Of a stretch of 64,000 nt of DNA, positions 59,713 to 64,000 are shown piece by piece. How positions within the stretch are numbered: position 1 is the stretch's first letter; the number at the start of each line of letters is the position of its first letter. A program made the position numbers and the translations under genes. Source of the DNA: Rhizophagus clarus (Eukaryota > Glomeromycota > Glomeromycetes > Glomerales > Glomeraceae); NCBI GenBank assembly GCA_015698045.1, contig BLAL01000018.1, forward strand, positions 558,001 to 622,000, read 5' to 3'. The notes below the pieces were generated by a model. That model was not told the origin of the DNA, did no database searches, and saw only the letters and a list, made by a program, of their open reading frames with translations.

Positions 59713-61315
59713 TCATTCAATTAATTCAATACGCCACTAAAAGAATTATGAAAACAAATAATAAGAAAAAAAAATAAAATATTATATAATTATAATTTGA
59801 GTTGATTATAATATACCTTGTTATTTCTTTCACCTGCATCACCATAACAGCAGAAAACTTCTTGGGATCCATCGCCTAATAAGATGGTATGACTACAAAG
59901 TGCTGGTTTATTAGTGGGAACATGAAAAAGGCTGATGATATCACCACTCATCAAACGACCAGAATCATCATATGAAGTTGTGTTTGAATTATAACGCCGA
60001 ATAAGCCAACCATCATTAGTATTTGCATCACGGCACATGGTCACTAATTATTAAAATTCTAAATTTATTAAACTTAATATAAAATATACATATATTTTTT
60101 TTATTCAAAAGTACCTTGTTGTTGTTTTGATATTGGCGTGACTTTATCACAACTCGTATCATGAGAATGTAAATTATATCCTGTTTCTTGGTGCTTAAAT
60201 CCAATAGTAGTATTTAGAGATACAGAACTTACCATTCTTACGATTGTACTATTTTCTCCAATAACAATCCAAACATCATCATTCAAATCTATTTCCTGCT
60301 TATTACAAACAACCTTCATAAAAATTTAACAATTAAATTTTCAATATTATTCTAGCATATAAAATAATAAAACAAACCGTTATCAAATACCATGTATTGT
60401 TGGTTATTTGGACCCAAGTCATATATGATTCCTTTAGTGGATAAATATTTTCTAGTGGATACATGTACGAGAGCGATTTTTGATCCATATACAATTGGCT
60501 TTTTCTGAAATTCATCCTTTTTAACAAAAATAATTAATTTTTAAGTGACTTGTAAAAGCTATGACGTAAATCAATTCTAAAGTATCTTACAAGAAAATCC
60601 TCCATTACTTCTTCAGGTGATAAGCGCCAGTTGAAATAACGAACATTGTTATTTGTATAAAAGTTCATTCCGTTTAATATTTTTATGATTTATACTAACT
60701 TTATTATTATATTAACTCCAAACCATACCTAACTTCACCATTAATCCCGGTATGAAGAAAAGCACGTCCGATATGCAATGGTCCTTCGTTAAAGACAATT
60801 TTTTGCGTTTTAACGTTATTAACGCTATTGAATCCAATCCATTCACCATCCACATAGAAATCCGATCGTTTTTCGGGATCAGAAAGTGTTAAAGCCAAGT
60901 GATACCATTTGTTTAGCATAAGTTTATCTTGTATTCCCATTACCACATGATCATTCCAGTTGCCTGAAAATTGAGGTTCTAATCTAGAGTCGTATGCTGA
61001 TAGCAAGAGCCCAGGGGTACGGATTGAATGTCCAGTACCTAAATTGTACGTATTTTGTATTTTACGACCATTAGTTTTTTAATTATTTTGCAATGATGTT
61101 TATACTCCTTGTAAAGTAAATAAGCTCATCCTACCTTTATGAAGAATAGTAGCCCAATCATTAGCATGACTACGGATTTTCAGACGTAATGTTATTGACA
61201 ATTTATCACTTACTGTGGGCAAATCAGCATGCTCAAAGACTCGCTGATCCTGTTCTCCCAAGGAAATGGGATCTGAAATAAGTTCAGCCCACTCTTTGAC
61301 AACAAATTTCATCAT
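59713..61315 (-). CDS. LamG/ConA-like plus MIR-like beta-trefoil protein
   Basis: Seven exons: 61315-61135, 61038-60729, about 60671-60591, 60516-60391, 60313-60115, 60043-59817 and 59736-59713. Phases match at all junctions except into exon 3. The N-terminal half looks like a concanavalin A/LamG-type domain (LSITLRLKIRSHANDWATIL, LNKWYHLALTLSD, KRSDFYVDGEWIGF, GPLHIGRAFL). The C-terminal half resembles MIR/beta-trefoil sequence (GSKIALVHVSTRKYLSTKG, IGFKHQETGYNLHSHD, GDIISLFHVPTNKPALCSHT) and ends NNKWRIELIE. The two folds suggest sugar or protein binding; no enzyme motif. No signal peptide is seen at the chosen start MMKFVVKEWAEL. Before exon 3 (GMNFYTNNNVRYFNW) no in-frame AG acceptor exists, so splicing there is unusual or broken. 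Confidence 0.8.
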
Positions 61316-61585
61316 TTTCTATATTAAAAAAAAAAAAAAAAATTAACATTAAATTATTAAATTCGTTCTTCATGATCAAATTTAATAACAATTTATTTTA
61401 AGTAAAATATGAAGTTCCTATTACCACCAGTTTTTGTACGAGCGTCCTTACATATGAAATGAGTAAAATGTGAATTCAACCTTATATATCATAATTTTAT
61501 CATTACACAAATGGGAATGTTGAAGATTTTAGTGTTCGGAAATATAAACCTGATCGTTTGAACGTTCAAACGATTTGACTAGTCC

Positions 61586-61653
61586 TTTGTCATAATCATA
61601 AATCATTTGGCATGCGAAATGACAAGTGCTAAATGATTTATGATTATGACAAA
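61586..61653. repeat. Perfect 23-bp hairpin
   Basis: TTTGTCATAATCATAAATCA(TTT) at 61586-61608 and its exact inverse at 61631-61653, with a 22-base loop. Upstream of the LamG/MIR-like gene. Possibly a MITE. Confidence 0.8.
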
Positions 61654-61745
61654 TGACATTATAATGCAGAACGATTATTACTTTCTTACATAATAAAATT
61701 TGAATTATTTAAAATCAATATGGTCATAACTACTATCATAACTGC

Positions 61746-61820
61746 GGACAAGTATATCATGTGCTAATGGCCACTCAGATAATACTTGCCGCAGCCGTTA
61801 GCACATGATTATACTTGTCC
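61746..61820. repeat. 26/27-bp hairpin
   Basis: GGACAAGTATATCATGTGCT(AATGGC) at 61746-61771 and its inverse at 61794-61820, with one mismatch and one indel. Only 92 bp from the previous hairpin and unrelated in sequence. Confidence 0.75.
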
Positions 61821-62690
61821 TACGTTATTCATTGATTTTAAAATGCATTTCGTAAACTCATACATTTTATAAAATTTTTGAGAAAAAAATTTTTATTTTA
61901 AAAATTGTTTCTGAATTGGAATGGGATGGTAAGACAATAATTCCAAAATAGTTCTGGCAGGAGTAGTCATGTAAAATTATTTTAAGGATGAGTGGTTGGA
62001 GGGTGGAATCAAGGGAGGTTTTATTTATTTTTTTTTTTTTCTGATTTAAATACATTCAACTAGAAAATATTGTTTTTTTTTAAAAAATTAATATCTAATT
62101 ATATTTAGTTTTTATATATGAAAACTATAATTTTCTTTAAATTATTATTCAAAGTTAATATTTAAATAAATAAAGTAATGTAAAAGTCAATAGGATTTTT
62201 AAATATTAAATAGAATTTGGGAAGTGTTTAAATTAATAATCATTAGATATGCATGTAACCTGTTAGCTGAGTTAACAAATTTGATTTATTTTACATTGTT
62301 TCGCGAGGGATCACGAGAACAGACAGTAAAGTCATCATATATAATAATACAAATCTCTAAACTAATCCATTTACTTGTTATAACTAAGATCCGCCCGCCG
62401 TAAAAAAAAGGGGTAAAGTAATACCCAACCCGAAGAGAAACAAAGGGAATTAGATAGCGAAATAAAAAGGAAAAGAAGAAGCATTAAAATTACAAAAAGA
62501 AAAGGATATAGTTAAATAAGTCCGCTCCAATTTAATTATTTGTTTAACGTCCGGATTTTTTAAAAAAATTGAGGGGGGAGGGGGGGTCCAATTAAGTAAA
62601 CATCAAAATATAAACATATAAAATTTATATTATTATAATCACAATTTATTATTGAGTAATTTATTAATAAAATTGATTTATCCATTTTAT
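61821..62690. other. AT-rich intergenic DNA with a purine-rich patch
   Basis: 62400-62590 is purine-rich on the plus strand, including a GAGGGGGGAGGGGGGG run at 62571-62586 (possible G-quadruplex). Lys/Glu-type codons there suggest a decayed coiled coil, but all frames are broken. Confidence 0.35.
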
Positions 62691-63960
62691 CTAATTTCCA
62701 ACTTTAATCCTTCCTCTTGTTGGCCAATTGTATCCTTTATCTTTACAAATTTGACAAAATGGATATATAGTAGTAAATTTTTTCTTTAAATTATCATCTG
62801 GTTCTAATAACTCATTTTCATCTCCACAATAAAAACAAATAATTTCTGTTTTCAAATGACGACATGAATAATACACTGCCTCAATTGGACTATTACAATA
62901 AATCTTTTGTCTAACATATACCTTTTCATATAGATCATGCATTTCGGGAGTTATAGGAGATCCACAAATATAAATCACATTATCTAATAAAATTTCTAAA
63001 CTAGTTTTTTCTTCATCACTTAATGCATTTTTGCCAAAAATACATCTTGGTTTATTACAAACAGTGCAATTGGCCAATTTGCGTATATTACTGTTATTTA
63101 TTATACCGACTGGAATATTTTCTTTCATAGAACCAGATGCACTGGGAAGATATTCTCTTGTTTTAGTACCATAGAGTTTATCAAAATCTTGATAATGCTC
63201 TAAATCTAATAAAACAATTAAAATTAGCCAAATACTGTAAAAAATGAAAGATAGTGTAAAATATTTATATATTATATACCAGTTGATAACATTGGATCTG
63301 GAATAAATTTTAATTCATCAAATATCTCTTTTGGCAATCGAATTGGTAAGCAAAATTTACAATCATCATTTCCACATTTTTTTATCTATATTTAAAATAT
63401 CAAATTATTATAATTTCTTACTATAAATTTCAGTTCTAATGTATAGTAATAAAAGAATATGTTCTTATTTGACAATGAGACTTCATAAAATTTTGGAGTT
63501 CCTGATGTTTATTTAATGAATTCATAAAAGTTTCTTCTTGCTGTAAAGTGCTATCAATATGATGGATTGCCTAATAAGAAAATCGTAAATAAAATTATGC
63601 ATAATGCAAATTTCACAATTGTTTTAAAAAAAAATACCTCAAAAGTTTCATCTATATTTATCAAACTCGCGGGAGTATATATTTGAAAATTATTTTCATT
63701 TATTTTCAATCGTTTAGTTTGTTTAGACAGTAATTCTTGAACTATTTTAATAGATTTTCTCAGTTCTAAACCTAATTTCTTATTTTCCTGTGCCACACTT
63801 CAAATCTCTTCCAATGTATTCTTTCCCTTAAATATGTCTTCAAGAATATCATTCATGGGATCCCTTTGCAAAGACACTCCTTGTAAAGCCAAATTTAAAA
63901 TAGACATTACACGTTCAGCTGGGTTCATCCAAGAGTGGTATGACGCTGTCCTTATACTTG
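62691..63960 (-). pseudogene. Cysteine-cluster protein, 3' part, with premature stop
   Basis: Exons 63960-63638, 63570 to about 63430, 63385-63280 and 63205-62691 give the C-terminal part of a gene that starts beyond the right edge. It reads ASYHSWMNPAERVMSILNLA, LRKSIKIVQELLSKQTKRL, KKCGNDDCKFCLPIRLPKEI, NCTVCNKPRCIFGK, IICFYCGDENELL and FCQICKDKGYNW. Several CxxC pairs indicate zinc binding; the HSW.NPAERVMS phrase recurs in a common Rhizophagus protein of unknown function, perhaps transposon-derived. TGA at 63800-63802 interrupts exon 1 after NTLEEI, and exon 2 runs into TAG without a usable donor after HCQIRTYSFI. The last two exons are clean. It may be a pseudogene or contain assembly errors. 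Confidence 0.65.
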
Positions 63961-64000
63961 CTAAAAAATAAAAATTTCCTCATAAAAAAAGACAAATTAA

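Noticed and set aside
62571-62586. G-rich run as a telomere-like or G-quadruplex signal
   Set aside because: Single isolated run without TTAGGG repeats; too short to support a function.

Overview
The window looks like nuclear DNA from an arbuscular mycorrhizal fungus close to Rhizophagus irregularis (Glomeromycotina). The evidence is very AT-rich sequence with long A/T tracts, short GT-AG introns, and a set of gene families known to be expanded in these fungi: kinases with a zinc-ribbon leader, Sel1-repeat/kinase fusions, BTB-TLDc proteins, F-box proteins, a LamG/MIR-like protein and Asn-rich lineage-specific proteins. Most of the space between genes is transposon debris. The species call is an inference from these families; no rRNA or marker gene is present.

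Layout, left to right. A zinc-ribbon kinase entering from the left edge (1-1759, +). A complete five-exon cyclophilin (3796-4587, -), rebuilt here exon by exon. A decayed trihelix-like gene (4888-5816, +). A two-exon BTB-TLDc gene (7483-9047, -). A cluster of small palindromic elements (9.4-9.95 kb). An F-box gene (11307-12764, +). An RRM-like gene (14431-16429, -) broken by a 650-bp terminal-inverted-repeat element. Palindrome and minisatellite DNA (17.5-17.8 kb). Nested MITEs with intact target duplications (19.5-20.4 and 21.2-21.4 kb). An Asn-rich orphan gene (22235-23296, -). A five-exon secreted/membrane protein gene carrying frameshifts (26432-29224, -). A dispersed repeat (29.8-30.6 kb). 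A dead Tc1/mariner element (31857-32885).

The second half opens with a second F-box gene (36320-37756, +), a second Asn-rich gene (40214-41260, -) and a second copy of the dispersed repeat (42644-43557). Order and orientation are the same as in the first half, so this is probably an old segmental duplication. A 5'-truncated LINE with a 22-bp target duplication follows (44.1-44.7 kb). Then comes the largest gene (48048-53778, -): about 39 Sel1 repeats fused to a zinc-ribbon kinase, with 14 repeats duplicated in tandem (period 1515 bp, exactly in frame). A Mutator-like element with a 9-bp target duplication (53940-54840) and a second CCCTAT-type element (55069-56595) come next. The window ends with a kinase pseudogene (57391-58348, +), a seven-exon LamG/MIR-like gene (59713-61315, -) and the 3' part of a cysteine-cluster gene running off the right edge.

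The genes do not form a pathway. The common theme is signalling and protein interaction modules (kinase, Sel1, BTB, F-box) in a repeat-driven, rapidly changing region. The strongest results are the in-frame expansion of the Sel1-kinase gene, the transposon-broken RRM-like gene whose frame is exactly recovered across the insertion, and several elements dated as fairly recent by perfect target-site duplications.
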